A DNA stretch of 64,000 nucleotides from Metabacillus lacus. Lineage in GTDB: Bacteria > Bacillota > Bacilli > Bacillales > Bacillaceae. Shown here piece by piece: positions 7,573 to 19,809 of the stretch (within the stretch, counting starts at the first letter, position 1; every line of letters starts with the position of its first letter). Made by a program: the position numbers and the translations under genes. The notes beneath the pieces are model-generated. The model saw only the letters and a program-made list of their open reading frames with translations. It was not told the DNA's origin and did not search any database. The stretch is from positions 1 to 64,000 of the forward strand of contig NZ_WKKI01000010.1 in assembly GCF_009674805.1 (NCBI RefSeq), written 5' to 3'.

Positions 7573-8967
7573 CTATGAACCAAGTAAATACTGCAGCTTC
7601 CAGCTAAGTACATCTCTTAAAAACTCAGGCATAAAGTACTCCTTATGCTCTGCATGAGATATGACCGGGAAGAGCGGCCCCAGCGTAAACATATCAACGG
7701 TGGCAACTTTGTAGGTTTTATGAAGGTCCAATTTCTCACCAAGTACAGAAATGGATGCAACGTGCTCCTTCCCGTCTTCCAGGGTAACAGTCTCGACTTC
7801 GATTCCTTCAAAGATCATTCTCCCCATGACTTTCCCCCTGAAACCAAGGCCTTTCAATTGAAGATGCTCCATTCTTTCCGTCCTTGCTTCAAGGATCACT
7901 TCTTTCAGTGCACTTCCTTTTAAAGAAACAATACAGGGATTAATCGGATGAGGGCAGATTCTGTGCAAATCTGCCTTTGTAACAGGCCCTTTTGCCAGCC
8001 CTTCAAGCAGCAGGCCGGCGTTCAGCATGCACAAATCAGTTTTACACCACTCTTTAACAGCCTGAGCCAGTATGCGCGGCAGCTGAGACTCACCAAACCA
8101 GTCTGCTTGAAGATCCTCATCTAAACGGCCAATCACCTCAGACAGAATGGCATTGCTTACCTTTTCTTCAGCAGCCAGAACTGCAAGGGTGCGGGGACAA
8201 CCTGCTTCCTCAGGAGTTTCCAGAAGTTCAGCAGTTTTTGAAAGGAGATTTCCGTGTTCATCAAAATCAACCGCAATATATCCAACATACTGGCCGTATT
8301 TTCCTGCACCGGCAAGCAATACTGTATTCACCATTTTCCCCTGCGGAAGAACATGGTGTGTATGGCCTCCTATAATGATATCTATTTCCGGAAAACTCTC
8401 TGCTATTGTTTCATCTTCTGAAATTCCCAGGTGAGAAAGAAGAATAATTAAGTCCGCCGCACCTTTCACCTCTTTCAGTGACTGGCGCAGGCTGATGTAA
8501 GGATCAACAGCCTCCCACCCCAGGAGTCTGTAAAAAAGCTCATAGTAAACTGTAATACCCAGCACAGCGGCTCTGCTTCCATTTGCAAGTTGTATAAAAT
8601 AATAAGGAACGGCCCAATCCGGCCGTTTTCCCCCCTGATATAACAAATTGGAGAGAACAACAGGAAAGCTGGCAGATCCGTATAAGTTATCCAGTGCATC
8701 ATGAGGCAGAGTAATTCCTTCGTTGTTGCCAATTGTCACTGCGTCATAGTTCAACTCATTTAACAGATTAATATTCGCTTTGCCGAGTGTCGCCTCTGTT
8801 ATTGGATGTGACCTGTCTACATGATCTCCGATATCAAAAAGCAGATGTTGTTCATTGTCGACCAAATGCCGTTTCCTTCTTGTTTCTATAACCGCTGCAA
8901 TGTGAGGCCATTTCTCAAAGTGGCTGTGCAGATCATTTGTGTGATAAATATGCAATGTTTCCTTCAT
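7573..8967 (-). CDS. yunD: Metallophosphoesterase / 5'-nucleotidase family, YunD-like
   Basis: Predicted cytoplasmic two-domain nucleotidase of the UshA/CpdB superfamily, 464 aa, without a signal peptide. The metal-binding motifs of calcineurin-like phosphoesterases are in order: HTNDLHSH near residue 9, GDHVDRSHP, GNNEG, LLSHLG and GGHTHHVL. The C-terminal half corresponds to the substrate-binding 5'-nucleotidase domain. Gene order with yunC and yunF and size fit B. subtilis YunD. The natural substrate is not evident from the sequence; nucleotides or cyclic nucleotides are the family's usual substrates. Confidence 0.92.
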   Translation of the reverse strand: MKETLHIYHTNDLHSHFEKWPHIAAVIETRRKRHLVDNEQHLLFDIGDHVDRSHPITEATLGKANINLLNELNYDAVTIGNNEGITLPHDALDNLYGSASFPVVLSNLLYQGGKRPDWAVPYYFIQLANGSRAAVLGITVYYELFYRLLGWEAVDPYISLRQSLKEVKGAADLIILLSHLGISEDETIAESFPEIDIIIGGHTHHVLPQGKMVNTVLLAGAGKYGQYVGYIAVDFDEHGNLLSKTAELLETPEEAGCPRTLAVLAAEEKVSNAILSEVIGRLDEDLQADWFGESQLPRILAQAVKEWCKTDLCMLNAGLLLEGLAKGPVTKADLHRICPHPINPCIVSLKGSALKEVILEARTERMEHLQLKGLGFRGKVMGRMIFEGIEVETVTLEDGKEHVASISVLGEKLDLHKTYKVATVDMFTLGPLFPVISHAEHKEYFMPEFLRDVLSWKLQYLLGS

Positions 8968-8991
8968 ATACCTCTCTCCTACTAAACCGTA

Positions 8992-9846
8992 TTACTCGTC
9001 AAACATGTCCAGCTGCCGATCCCCAAGCCCGTTGTATTCCACTCCTAAAAGCTGGATCATCTGCTTTGCATTTGCAGCAGCATCTCCACCGGAGTTATTG
9101 TTAAATAGTATAAACACATGCTCTGAGGATTTTTGCAGTGATAATGCATGTTGGGCCCATTCTTCCAGTTCAGCTCTGTTATATTGATAAAGATACCTCA
9201 CTTCTCTCCAATGCTCATCACTGCCGGTCTTGTTCCATCCATGTACATTTCTTCCGTGCAGCCTTACTAAAGTACTGCTGCTGTTTGTCGGAACAAGTAT
9301 CGCAGGTATGGACCCTTCGCCAGCCTGAGGCTCATCACAAATGCTATGTATCCAATTTTCTTCCTTCATAAAAGAAAGAGTTCTTTCATAGTATTCCGGC
9401 TTAAACCAAGATTGATGCCTGAATTCCAACGCACAGGGGATATCTCCCATTTGCTGCTTGCACCAACGCAGGTATTCCACATTCTCTTTTTTGCAAGAAA
9501 ACCATGGCGGAAACTGAAACAGCACCATGGCCAGTTTTCCTGCTTCTATATAGGGGGATATTGACAGCTGAAACGCTGCAAACATCTCCTCCTTGCTGTC
9601 AAAAGGAATATCCCCGCGCTGATGTCCGGTCATGCCTTGATAAGCTTTAATAATAAATTTGAAGACATCAGGCGTTTCTCTTATCCACTTTTCGTTATTG
9701 CGCTGAGGCTGTATCGCATAAAAGCTTGCATCCAATTCCACAATTGGAAAATGCCCGCTGTACTCTTTTAATTTGCTTCCGGAAGATATTCCTTGGGGAT
9801 ACAGCAAATCATGATCTCCCCAGCCCGTAACACCTACATATATCAT
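8992..9846 (-). CDS. yunF: DUF72 family protein YunF
   Basis: Protein of 284 aa from the DUF72 family, a TIM-barrel fold resembling sugar isomerases/AP endonuclease-like barrels; no biochemical role is established. Recognisable blocks are YVGVTGWGDHDLLYP at the N-terminus, WIRETPDVFKFIIKAYQGMTGH, LVRLHGRN and VFILFNNNSGGDAAANA near the end. An open extension to 9897 lacks a ribosome site, whereas AGAGGTG precedes the ATG at 9846 by 9 nt. It is followed by yunD after 24 bp, which suggests a yunF-yunD-yunC transcription unit. Confidence 0.9.
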   Translation of the reverse strand: MIYVGVTGWGDHDLLYPQGISSGSKLKEYSGHFPIVELDASFYAIQPQRNNEKWIRETPDVFKFIIKAYQGMTGHQRGDIPFDSKEEMFAAFQLSISPYIEAGKLAMVLFQFPPWFSCKKENVEYLRWCKQQMGDIPCALEFRHQSWFKPEYYERTLSFMKEENWIHSICDEPQAGEGSIPAILVPTNSSSTLVRLHGRNVHGWNKTGSDEHWREVRYLYQYNRAELEEWAQHALSLQKSSEHVFILFNNNSGGDAAANAKQMIQLLGVEYNGLGDRQLDMFDE

Positions 9847-10573
9847 GGTAAAAACACCTCTTATCCAATATACAATACATTCATGGAACAATCCCAACGA
9901 AAAGCGTAAGCAGCCGCAGTTGGGGGCTTTCTTTCCTTGAAATCCCGTATCACAGAATCTCCCAAAGCGGTTTTATTCTTTATACCCTATTTTTTCGCCT
10001 AATGACAGATTTCGTTGCTGAGGCAGCACCTTTTGCCAAAAGCGTCGGACGAACAGCACGTTCAAAACAAGACTGTCCGACATCCCATCAAGCCATAAGA
10101 TTGTGTAAATACCTATATACATCCTTTTTGAAAGGGGCCTTGGAAAGCCACTATTCAGATATAAACGGAAGAACTCCGCCTATTCAGAAAAAACAATGAG
10201 AATGGCCTGAAGTAAACGGAGGAATTCCGTCTATACACCTAAAAAACTGCTAAATTGATGATTTTCAGCAGCTTAAACGGAATTTATTCCCTTATTTCCC
10301 CTTTGATATGGCTTATTCTGAATGTAACCGGAATTTCTACGCTTATTTTTTCTTTGTTGGGATATGGCGTTTTGTGAATGTAGAATTTATAACCGATTTC
10401 TTTAGAACGATTGTTTAATAGCTGAAAACAGCATTGCCAAGAGTAATTAAAAGAACTCTTCCTTTTACACATTTATACGGACTTCATCCAACATCCAACA
10501 GGCAGAGGTTTGTTTATTTTCTCTTATCTTAGTAGAAAAGAATATGGTATGATGGGAAAAAAAGGAGGGCGCT
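9847..10573. other. Intergenic region with GGAATTCC-type repeats
   Basis: About 730 bp with no supported gene. It holds an inverted repeat GTCGGAC(10044-10050)/GTCCGAC(10075-10081) and several degenerate copies of a short palindromic motif, e.g. AAACGGAAGAACTCCGCC near 10163 and AAACGGAGGAATTCCGTC near 10215, with AT-rich flanks. The same motif family recurs at 17530-17680 and 34790-35040. A plus-strand ORF at 10002-10199 has no ribosome site and is rejected. Confidence 0.6.
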
Positions 10574-11221
10574 ATGAAGAAACATTTGATTATTGGTGAT
10601 TTGCTGTTTTATTTAGCTCTTCCGTACCTGATCTGGAAGTTTGGACAAGCTCCGCTGGGAGACTATTATGCCATGCTGCTTTCAACAGTTCCGGGAATTT
10701 TCTATACAATATTCAGATTTTTATCAGAACGGCAATTTAACGTAACAGGTTTATTTATTTTGAGCAGTCTTGTTGTAGGCACTACAGTCGACGTCATCTC
10801 AGGCTCAGCCGCCAACATGCAATGGAATAATGTGTACCTCTCGCTGGGGTTCGGATGTTTTTGGATTCTCACCATGCTGATCCGACGGCCGCTTGCCCTT
10901 TACTTTGCAATTGACATTGCCTATATGCAGGGTCAGTCCCGTGCAAAAAGCAAAAAGCTTTATATGACACCAAAACTGCTTCCCTGGTTTTATATCATAT
11001 CAGGAATTTTTGCATTAAGAAGCTTTCTTTCGGGCGGACTAAGAAGCTACCTCATTCAGACGTTCGGCGTTGCTAATTATGATTCCATTCTATTTTATAT
11101 GAAGGTGTACGGCTGGTGCTTTTCTGTCATCATTTTTGGCGCCTTTATTATTCTTGGGATAAAAATGAACGAGCAGGCAGAATCATCCGATATGACTAAA
11201 AAACCTGCTGAAGCAAACTAA
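10574..11221 (+). CDS. Multi-pass membrane protein, VC0807-like
   Basis: Predicted inner-membrane protein of 215 aa with about five to six hydrophobic helices and a polar C-terminal tail (NEQAESSDMTKKPAEAN). The overall layout resembles the VC0807 family of uncharacterised membrane proteins; the match is from memory and moderate. GGAGGGCGCT lies directly before the ATG, and the strong bidirectional terminator at 11260-11297 follows. It is the only plus-strand gene between lytH and the coat genes apart from yuzL. No function is assigned. Confidence 0.75.
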   Translation: MKKHLIIGDLLFYLALPYLIWKFGQAPLGDYYAMLLSTVPGIFYTIFRFLSERQFNVTGLFILSSLVVGTTVDVISGSAANMQWNNVYLSLGFGCFWILTMLIRRPLALYFAIDIAYMQGQSRAKSKKLYMTPKLLPWFYIISGIFALRSFLSGGLRSYLIQTFGVANYDSILFYMKVYGWCFSVIIFGAFIILGIKMNEQAESSDMTKKPAEAN

Positions 11222-11259
11222 GGCTGATTGTTTCGCAGTGAAAAATTGAAAACTTTTGC

Positions 11260-11297
11260 TCATGAAAAAAGCTCGCCGGCTGGCGAGCTTTTTTTGT
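11260..11297. terminator. Bidirectional terminator
   Basis: GAAAAAAGCTCGCC and GGCGAGCTTTTTTT form a near-perfect stem with A and T runs on both sides. It serves the plus-strand membrane protein gene and the minus-strand suf operon. Confidence 0.95.
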
Positions 11298-12694
11298 TAT
11301 CCTATTGAACCTTCCATTTCGAACTTGATCAGACGGTTCATTTCTACTGCGTATTCCATTGGAAGCTCTTTTGTGAATGGCTCAATGAAGCCCATTACGA
11401 TCATTTCAGTTGCTTCCTCTTCAGAGATTCCACGGCTCATTAGATAGAACAATTGCTCTTCAGAAACCTTTGAAACCTTCGCTTCATGCTCTAATGAAAT
11501 GTTATCGTTTAAAATTTCATTATAAGGAATGGTGTCTGAAGTTGACTGATTATCCATGATGAGTGTATCACATTCAATATTGGAGCGTGCGCCTTCAGCT
11601 TTACGGCCAAAGTGTACGATTCCACGGTATGTTACTTTACCGCCCTGCTTGGATATTGATTTAGAAACGATTGTGGACGACGTGTTTGGAGCAAGGTGAA
11701 CCATTTTCGCCCCTGCATCCTGATGCTGGCCTTTTCCTGCAAGAGCAATGGATAGGGTCATTCCGCGAGCGCCTTCTCCTCTCAAAATAACAGCAGGATA
11801 TTTCATAGTGAGCTTGGAGCCGATGTTTCCGTCAATCCATTCCATTGTTGCGTTGGCATCACATACAGCACGCTTTGTTACAAGGTTGAATACGTTGTTT
11901 GCCCAGTTTTGGATTGTCGTATAACGGCAGTAGCCGCCATCTTTTACGATGATTTCTACAACAGCACTGTGAAGAGAGTTGGTTGTATAAACAGGAGCTG
12001 TACAGCCTTCCACATAGTGTACATGTGCGTCTTTGTCGACGATGATGAGTGTACGCTCAAATTGTCCCATATTCTCAGAGTTGATGCGGAAATACGCTTG
12101 CAGCGGAGTATCCACTTTTATTCCAGGCGGCACATAAATGAAAGATCCGCCTGACCATACAGCCGAGTTTAAAGCGGCAAATTTATTATCAGTTGGAGGG
12201 ATCGTTTTGCCAAAGTGCTCCCTGAAAATGTCTTCATTTTCTTTTAAGGCGCTGTCTGTATCTTTAAAGACAATGCCCAATTCTTCTAGATCTTCTTTCA
12301 TGTTGTGATAAACAACTTCAGATTCGTATTGAGCGGAAACACCTGCAAGGTATTTTTGTTCTGCTTCAGGAATACCAAGTTTATCAAACGTACGCTTGAT
12401 TTCTTCCGGCACTTCATCCCATGAACGCTCAGATTTTTCTGACGGCTTAACGTAATACGTAATCTCATCAAAATTCAGTGCAGCCAAATCTCCTCCCCAT
12501 TGAGGCATTGGCATATTATAAAAATGCTCTAGAGATTTAAGGCGGAAGTCCAGCATCCATTGCGGCTCTTCCTTCATTCTTGAAATTTCTTCAACAATCT
12601 CCCTTGTCAAACCTCTTTTAGAGCGGAAAATGGATACATCTTTATCTGAAAAACCGTACTTGTAATCGCCGATATCAGGCATTTTTTTAGCCAT
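11297..12694 (-). CDS. sufB: Fe-S cluster assembly scaffold SufB
   Basis: Last gene of the sufCDSUB operon; 465 aa, usual size. SufB forms the SufBC2D scaffold on which Fe-S clusters are built before transfer to apoproteins. The C-terminal beta-helix core is well conserved ([44 protein letters not shown]), and the last part parallels SufD, its paralogue in the same operon. GGAG lies 9 nt upstream of the ATG. The 41-bp gap after sufU contains no terminator. Confidence 0.98.
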   Translation of the reverse strand: MAKKMPDIGDYKYGFSDKDVSIFRSKRGLTREIVEEISRMKEEPQWMLDFRLKSLEHFYNMPMPQWGGDLAALNFDEITYYVKPSEKSERSWDEVPEEIKRTFDKLGIPEAEQKYLAGVSAQYESEVVYHNMKEDLEELGIVFKDTDSALKENEDIFREHFGKTIPPTDNKFAALNSAVWSGGSFIYVPPGIKVDTPLQAYFRINSENMGQFERTLIIVDKDAHVHYVEGCTAPVYTTNSLHSAVVEIIVKDGGYCRYTTIQNWANNVFNLVTKRAVCDANATMEWIDGNIGSKLTMKYPAVILRGEGARGMTLSIALAGKGQHQDAGAKMVHLAPNTSSTIVSKSISKQGGKVTYRGIVHFGRKAEGARSNIECDTLIMDNQSTSDTIPYNEILNDNISLEHEAKVSKVSEEQLFYLMSRGISEEEATEMIVMGFIEPFTKELPMEYAVEMNRLIKFEMEGSIG

Positions 12695-12735
12695 CCGCTT
12701 TCACTCCATTCTGTCCGGCAGTTTACCAGACATAA

Positions 12736-15693
<2,958 letters not shown>

Positions 15694-15710
15694 GATAATC
15701 CCCCTATCGT

Positions 15711-16499
15711 TTACGCTTGTTCTTGGCCAACTGTTTCGTCTTCAATGCCCAGTTCCTGCTTAATCCACTCATAACCTTCAGCTTCAAGGCGCTGAGCAAG
15801 TTCAGGACCTCCGGATTTAACTACTCTTCCCTGCATCATTACATGCACAAAGTCTGGAGTAATATAGTTAAGCAAGCGCTGATAGTGAGTAATCATCAGG
15901 CAGCCGAAATCTCCGCTGCGCATTTCATTGATTCCTTTAGCTACAATCTTCAATGCATCAATATCAAGACCGGAGTCAATCTCGTCAAGGATGGCAATCT
16001 TCGGCTCGATCATCATCAATTGAAGAATTTCATTGCGTTTTTTCTCTCCGCCTGAAAAACCTTCATTCAAATAACGCTGAGCCATATCCGGATCCATTTC
16101 AAGAGCTTCCATGTTGGAATCCATTTTGCGGATAAACTTCATTAATGAAATTTCTTCGCCTTCTTCGCGTCGGGCATTAATAGAAGAACGAAGGAAGTCT
16201 GCGTTTGTCACACCGCTGATTTCGCTTGGATACTGCATAGCAAGAAACAGACCTGCACGTGCGCGCTCATCCACTTCCATTTCCAGCACGTCTTCACCGT
16301 CAAATGTGATGCTGCCTTTTGTCACTTCATACTTGGGATGACCCATGATTGCTGAAGAAAGCGTAGATTTACCAGTTCCATTAGGTCCCATAATTGCATG
16401 AAATTCACCTGATTTTATTTCAAGGTTTACACCCTTTAAAATTTCTTTCCCATCGATCTCAACGTGTAGATCCTTAATTGTTAAAGTTGAAGCTGCCAT
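15711..16499 (-). CDS. sufC: Fe-S cluster assembly ATPase SufC
   Basis: ABC-type ATPase of the SUF machinery, 262 aa, first gene of the operon. Walker A GPNGTGKST is at residues 38-46, the signature is FSGGEKKRNEI and Walker B is IAILDEIDSGLD. SufC binds SufB and SufD and drives conformational change of the scaffold rather than transport. GGAGGT precedes the ATG. Upstream, 16505-16575 is AT-rich with TGAGAAT-type direct repeats that may belong to the operon promoter. Confidence 0.98.
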   Translation of the reverse strand: MAASTLTIKDLHVEIDGKEILKGVNLEIKSGEFHAIMGPNGTGKSTLSSAIMGHPKYEVTKGSITFDGEDVLEMEVDERARAGLFLAMQYPSEISGVTNADFLRSSINARREEGEEISLMKFIRKMDSNMEALEMDPDMAQRYLNEGFSGGEKKRNEILQLMMIEPKIAILDEIDSGLDIDALKIVAKGINEMRSGDFGCLMITHYQRLLNYITPDFVHVMMQGRVVKSGGPELAQRLEAEGYEWIKQELGIEDETVGQEQA

Positions 16500-16504
16500 T
16501 GCGA

Positions 16505-16580
16505 TACCTCCAATAATATATAAAATTCATTTTATTATCCATTCTCATTTTATTCTCATTCTTATCTTATAACAAATTAA
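16505..16580 (-). promoter_or_regulatory. AT-rich leader of the suf operon with direct repeats
   Basis: On the minus strand the region contains AATGAGAAT, AAAATGAGAATGG and GGATAAT in series upstream of sufC. It is the only plausible site for the operon promoter. The repeats do not match the Fur consensus well enough for a call. Confidence 0.35.
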
Positions 16581-16725
16581 AAGTAGAATCAAATTAAATC
16601 TCCCGCAGTTGCCCGCACGCATCAACCTTAAGTATAATTCTTTCTGTCAACCCATTCAAACATATTATCCTCTTTATTGTAAACGATTTATCAAAAAAGA
16701 ATTCAGCCGCGCTGAATCGAAAAGG

Positions 16726-16756
16726 AACCAGTGAATATCACTGGTTCCCGGTTAGT
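16726..16756 (-). terminator. Terminator after the small gene at 16782
   Basis: GGAACCAGTGA and TCACTGGTTCC form an 11-bp stem around ATA; on the minus strand it is followed by TTTTCGATT. Its position 30 bp beyond the stop codon supports the small gene being transcribed. Confidence 0.75.
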
Positions 16757-16781
16757 TTCATATATGAAAGATTTCCGTTGG

Positions 16782-16988
16782 CTAAGATAGGTTATTGTGG
16801 ACTTTACGGTTTACTTCTGCAACAATCTGCTGACTTGCCGCATAGTCCCTTTCTCTTCTTTTCTCAACAAGCATCCTATTTTCGTGTTTATTGCTGTACT
16901 CCGCATAACCCATTCCATGGGCTTGATGCATGGCTTTTTCCATTTCATTTGTCACGTTCAGGTCAAGTTGTTCCTGCGTGTTGATAAT
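16782..16988 (-). CDS. Small charged protein, possible AUU start
   Basis: A minus-strand frame of 57-68 codons encodes a soluble, helical, charge-rich peptide containing MEKAMHQAHGMGYAEYS and ending VNRKVHNNLS. No ATG or TTG is properly placed. AAAGGATG lies 6 nt before an ATT codon at 16988 (68 aa), directly after an in-frame TGA; the alternatives are GTG at 16955 (57 aa), without a ribosome site, or a later ATG. A terminator follows the stop. I do not recognise the family. The coding call rests on codon content, terminator and ribosome site; the ATT start is an inference, as in infC. Confidence 0.55.
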   Translation of the reverse strand: MINTQEQLDLNVTNEMEKAMHQAHGMGYAEYSNKHENRMLVEKRRERDYAASQQIVAEVNRKVHNNLS

Positions 16989-17134
16989 GAATCATCCTTT
17001 CAAATTTTCTTTTCATATTGTAATTACCCTAGTCTCATAAGGTCAAACCTCAAATATTTGATTAAGTGCCGGAATCAGCAATGGTAATCAGGAATGCTTA
17101 GGAATGCTTTTAATCACAGCGTATTGAAGCATGT
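16989..17134. other. Upstream region of the small gene, nothing recognised
   Basis: AT-rich, presumably with the promoter of the small minus-strand gene. No repeat or gene was identified until the tandem array begins at 17135. Confidence 0.4.
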
Positions 17135-17525
17135 ACTGTTTCACCCAATAATGTCCCTCATCGCCCATATGAAGGACATTTCTCTTGCTGTTTCACCCAA
17201 TAATGTCCCTCATCGCCCTTACTGTTTCACCCAATAATGTCCCTCATCGCCCTTATGAAGGACATTTCCCTTGCTGTTTCACCCAATAATGTCCTTCATC
17301 GCCCCTATGAAGGACATTTCCCTTGCTGTTTCACCCAATAATGTCCTTCATCACCCCTATGAAGGACATTTCCCTTGCTGTTTCACCCAATATTGTCCTT
17401 CATCGCCATATGAAGGACATTTCCCTTGCTGTTTCACCCAATAATGTCCTTCATGACCTATGAAGGACATTTCTCTTGCTGTTCAGCTCAAATTTGTCCT
17501 TCAATCCCTGCTAAAGGACATTTAA
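17135..17525. repeat. Tandem array of eight 52-bp hairpin repeats
   Basis: About eight head-to-tail copies starting CTGTTTCACCCAATAATGTC (the second truncated, the last divergent). Each holds AATGTCCTTCAT and ATGAAGGACATT, a perfect 12-bp inverted repeat in most copies, around a variable 5-7 nt loop (CGCCCCT, CACCCCT, CGCCAT, GACCT). Stem bases are conserved while loops drift. A decayed copy lies at 17608-17640. There are no unique spacers of constant length, so it is not a CRISPR array. Confidence 0.9.
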
Positions 17526-17529
17526 CCAC

Positions 17530-17690
17530 ACATATAAACGGAGTAACTCCGCCTATTTAGAAAAAACAATGAAATGGACTGAAATAAAAGGAGGATTTCC
17601 GACTATGTGTCCCCTATGAAAGACATCTCCGTTGCTTTCACATATAACCGCATTTCTTATGCTTATTTTTCCACGTCTTGTAAAACTAAA
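17530..17690. repeat. Degenerate AACGGAG/GGAATTCC palindromic motifs
   Basis: ATAAACGGAGTAACTCCGCC near 17534 and AAAGGAGGATTTCCGACTAT near 17588 are related to motifs at 10160-10370 and 34790-35040. They are separated by AT-rich spacers with the shared string GAAAAAACAATGA. No gene. Confidence 0.55.
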
Positions 17691-17709
17691 ATTTCAACAT
17701 CCCAAAAAA

Positions 17710-17740
17710 CCGCAAAAAAAAAGCCCTGACTAGGGCCCTT
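17710..17740 (-). terminator. Terminator of yurZ
   Basis: GCCCT/AGGGC stem with the minus-strand tail TTTTTTTTTG, overlapping the last codons of yurZ. Confidence 0.75.
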
Positions 17741-18107
17741 AATGCAGCTGATTCAGTTCTGATATGGCCTCTTGAACGAGCGTGACAGCCTGGCTCATTG
17801 CAGCTCCTCCGCCGAACGCTGCAGTTACGCCTAGTGCTTCAAGTATTTCTTCCTCACTGGCTCCCTGATCAAGACAGCCTTTTGTATGGTAGATCATGCA
17901 ATATTCATCTTGAGAAACAACGCTGATTCCCAGTGCAATCAGCTGTTTTTCTTTTTGTGACAGAACGCCTTCTTTAAAACACGCTTCTGTAAAAGTATTA
18001 AAATGACCGGCAATCTCCGGCATTTTCTGTGTAAACGTTCCTAGTCCCATTTTATAATCGAGCAGGGCTGCTTCTGTAGAGTTACGAGGTTCAGAAAAAT
18101 GTTCCAT
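17739..18107 (-). CDS. yurZ: Carboxymuconolactone decarboxylase/AhpD-like protein YurZ
   Basis: AhpD-like fold protein of 122 aa, family of gamma-carboxymuconolactone decarboxylases and peroxidase partners. The conserved family helix [22 protein letters not shown] is present; the redox-type cysteine is in [12 protein letters not shown], with a histidine following, rather than the CxxC of AhpD proper. In B. subtilis yurZ lies between metQ and sufC, as here. GGAG precedes the ATG at 18107 by 9 nt; an ATG at 18122 overlaps that site and is less likely. Exact reaction unknown. Confidence 0.88.
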   Translation of the reverse strand: MEHFSEPRNSTEAALLDYKMGLGTFTQKMPEIAGHFNTFTEACFKEGVLSQKEKQLIALGISVVSQDEYCMIYHTKGCLDQGASEEEILEALGVTAAFGGGAAMSQAVTLVQEAISELNQLH

Positions 18108-18255
18108 ATAGATGCACTCCATTTCAGTAATTTGTCACAGTTAGTATGCTGGAAAAAAATATTTTTATTCACATCCGCAAAGAAAACTGCGCTTCTTCAG
18201 GTGGGTGCAGCCCGAAACTTACTGTAAGACTCTGCAGGGGGACAGAGTCTCTTCA

Positions 18256-18292
18256 TAGAAAAAAGCCGATGAAGAATTCACCGGCCTTTTCT
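18256..18292 (-). terminator. Terminator of metNPQ
   Basis: GCCGATGAA and TTCACCGGC (with G-T tolerance) form the stem; the minus-strand tail is TTTTTTC. It directly follows the metQ stop. Confidence 0.85.
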
Positions 18293-18297
18293 ATCAC

Positions 18298-19128
18298 TTA
18301 TTTATTTGCAGAAAGAACAGAACCTTGATATCTTTCTTCAATAAAGCTTTGAATTTCTTCAGACTGAAGAACTTCTACAAGCGCTTTGATTTTATCTTTA
18401 TTCTCGTCGCCTTCACGAACAACAATCAAGTTTACATATGGGTTGTTTTCCGGAGATTCAAGAGCGATTGAATCTTCAGCAGGATTTAAATCCGCATCAA
18501 GTGCATAGTTACCGTTAATCATGATTGCATCAGCTTCATCGTTTTCATAAGCTCTTGTCAGCAATGCTGCTTCAACATCTGTTTTGAATTGAAGATTTTT
18601 TGGGTTTTCAGCAATATCATCTACTGTTGCTTCTCTTTTTTCTACTCCTTCATTAAGAGTAATCAAGCCCTTTTCTTCCAGCATGGAAAGCATACGGCCA
18701 TGATCAGCCACAGAGTTGCTCATTAGAATTGTTGCTCCATCCGGAAGATTTTCAAGTGAATCATGTCTTTGGGAATATACGCCAATCGGCTCAATGTGGA
18801 CTCCGCCCGCACTGACAAAGTTATAATCATTGTCAGCAATTTGAGACTTCAGATATGGTTCATGTTGAAAGTAGTTAGCATCCAATTCGTTCTCATCAAG
18901 AGACTTGTTTGGAAGGATGTAGTCTGTAAACTCTACAACTTCCAGCTGATAGCCTTTTTCTTCAAGCAAAGAAGTTGCCTCTTCAAGAATTTCAGCATGA
19001 GGGACTGGAGATGCACCAATTTTAATTGACGTGTCTTCTCCTTCTCCTGAACCGCCATTAGAACCTCCACATGCTGCTAGTGCTGCTGTTGATAAAGCTA
19101 ATACTGTTGATAATACTAATTTTTTCAT
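18298..19128 (-). CDS. metQ: Methionine ABC transporter substrate-binding lipoprotein MetQ
   Basis: Lipoprotein of 276 aa, NlpA/MetQ family. The signal peptide ends in the lipobox LAAC with the cysteine near residue 20, so it is anchored outside the membrane and feeds methionine to MetP/MetN. Family landmarks are KIGASPVPHAEIL, LDANYFQHEPYL and NYALDADLNPAEDSIALE. It is the third gene of the SAM-riboswitch operon metN-metP-metQ, 12 bp after metP, and a terminator follows. Confidence 0.96.
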   Translation of the reverse strand: MKKLVLSTVLALSTAALAACGGSNGGSGEGEDTSIKIGASPVPHAEILEEATSLLEEKGYQLEVVEFTDYILPNKSLDENELDANYFQHEPYLKSQIADNDYNFVSAGGVHIEPIGVYSQRHDSLENLPDGATILMSNSVADHGRMLSMLEEKGLITLNEGVEKREATVDDIAENPKNLQFKTDVEAALLTRAYENDEADAIMINGNYALDADLNPAEDSIALESPENNPYVNLIVVREGDENKDKIKALVEVLQSEEIQSFIEERYQGSVLSANK

Positions 19129-19140
19129 CTAATTTTCCTC

Positions 19141-19809
19141 CTATCGTTTATCTAAAGCCTTAGTTATGATATCTCCAATAAATTGAATGATAAATACTAG
19201 AATTAAAATGAGAACAGTCGCAACAAGTGTTACATCATTGCGGCCTCTTTGAAATCCTTCCAGAAAGGCCAGATTTCCAAGTCCTCCGGCACCGACAACT
19301 CCCGCCATGGCTGTGTAGCCTACAAGAGCAATCGCAGTGACAGTAATCCCCGATACAAGTGCAGGCATCGATTCGGGAAGCAATACCTTCATTATAATAG
19401 TAGACGTTTTCGCTCCCATTGACTTGGCAGCTTCAATCACTCCCTTGTCTACCTCTCTTAGTGCTATTTCAACCATCCGCGCATAAAAAGGAGCAGCTCC
19501 AATAATCAGTGCGGGCAGCGCAGCATTTGCTCCGAGCATGGTTCCAACAAGCGCTTTTGTAAAAGGAATCAAAAGAATGATCAGAATGATGAACGGGATA
19601 GATCTGAAAATATTCACTACCCCTGCTACAACTGCATTTACACCTGTATTTTCCCAAATATTCCCTTTTGAGGTTAAGAAAAGCAGCAAGCCGAGAATGA
19701 TTCCAAGAAATAAGGTAGCAATGACTGAAATGCTTGTCATATAAATTGTTTCATATGTTGCATCCCAGATTCTATTCCAGCGTACATTCGGAAGAAGTGT
19801 CTCAAGCAT
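19141..19809 (-). CDS. metP: Methionine ABC transporter permease MetP (MetI)
   Basis: Inner-membrane permease of 222 aa with five to six helices and the EAA loop EAAKSMGAKTSTIIMKVLLPE that contacts MetN. GGAGGTG lies 7 nt before the ATG at 19809, inside the end of metN (8-bp overlap), so translation is coupled; a TTG two codons upstream is not needed. Confidence 0.95.
   Translation of the reverse strand: MLETLLPNVRWNRIWDATYETIYMTSISVIATLFLGIILGLLLFLTSKGNIWENTGVNAVVAGVVNIFRSIPFIILIILLIPFTKALVGTMLGANAALPALIIGAAPFYARMVEIALREVDKGVIEAAKSMGAKTSTIIMKVLLPESMPALVSGITVTAIALVGYTAMAGVVGAGGLGNLAFLEGFQRGRNDVTLVATVLILILVFIIQFIGDIITKALDKR

Noticed and set aside
10002-10199. Plus-strand ORF of 65 aa
   Set aside because: No ribosome site, composition of intergenic repeat DNA.
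16520-16575. Fur box upstream of sufC
   Set aside because: TGAGAAT repeats match only one half of the Fur consensus.
17135-17525. CRISPR array
   Set aside because: Whole 52-bp units repeat without unique spacers, and no cas genes are near.
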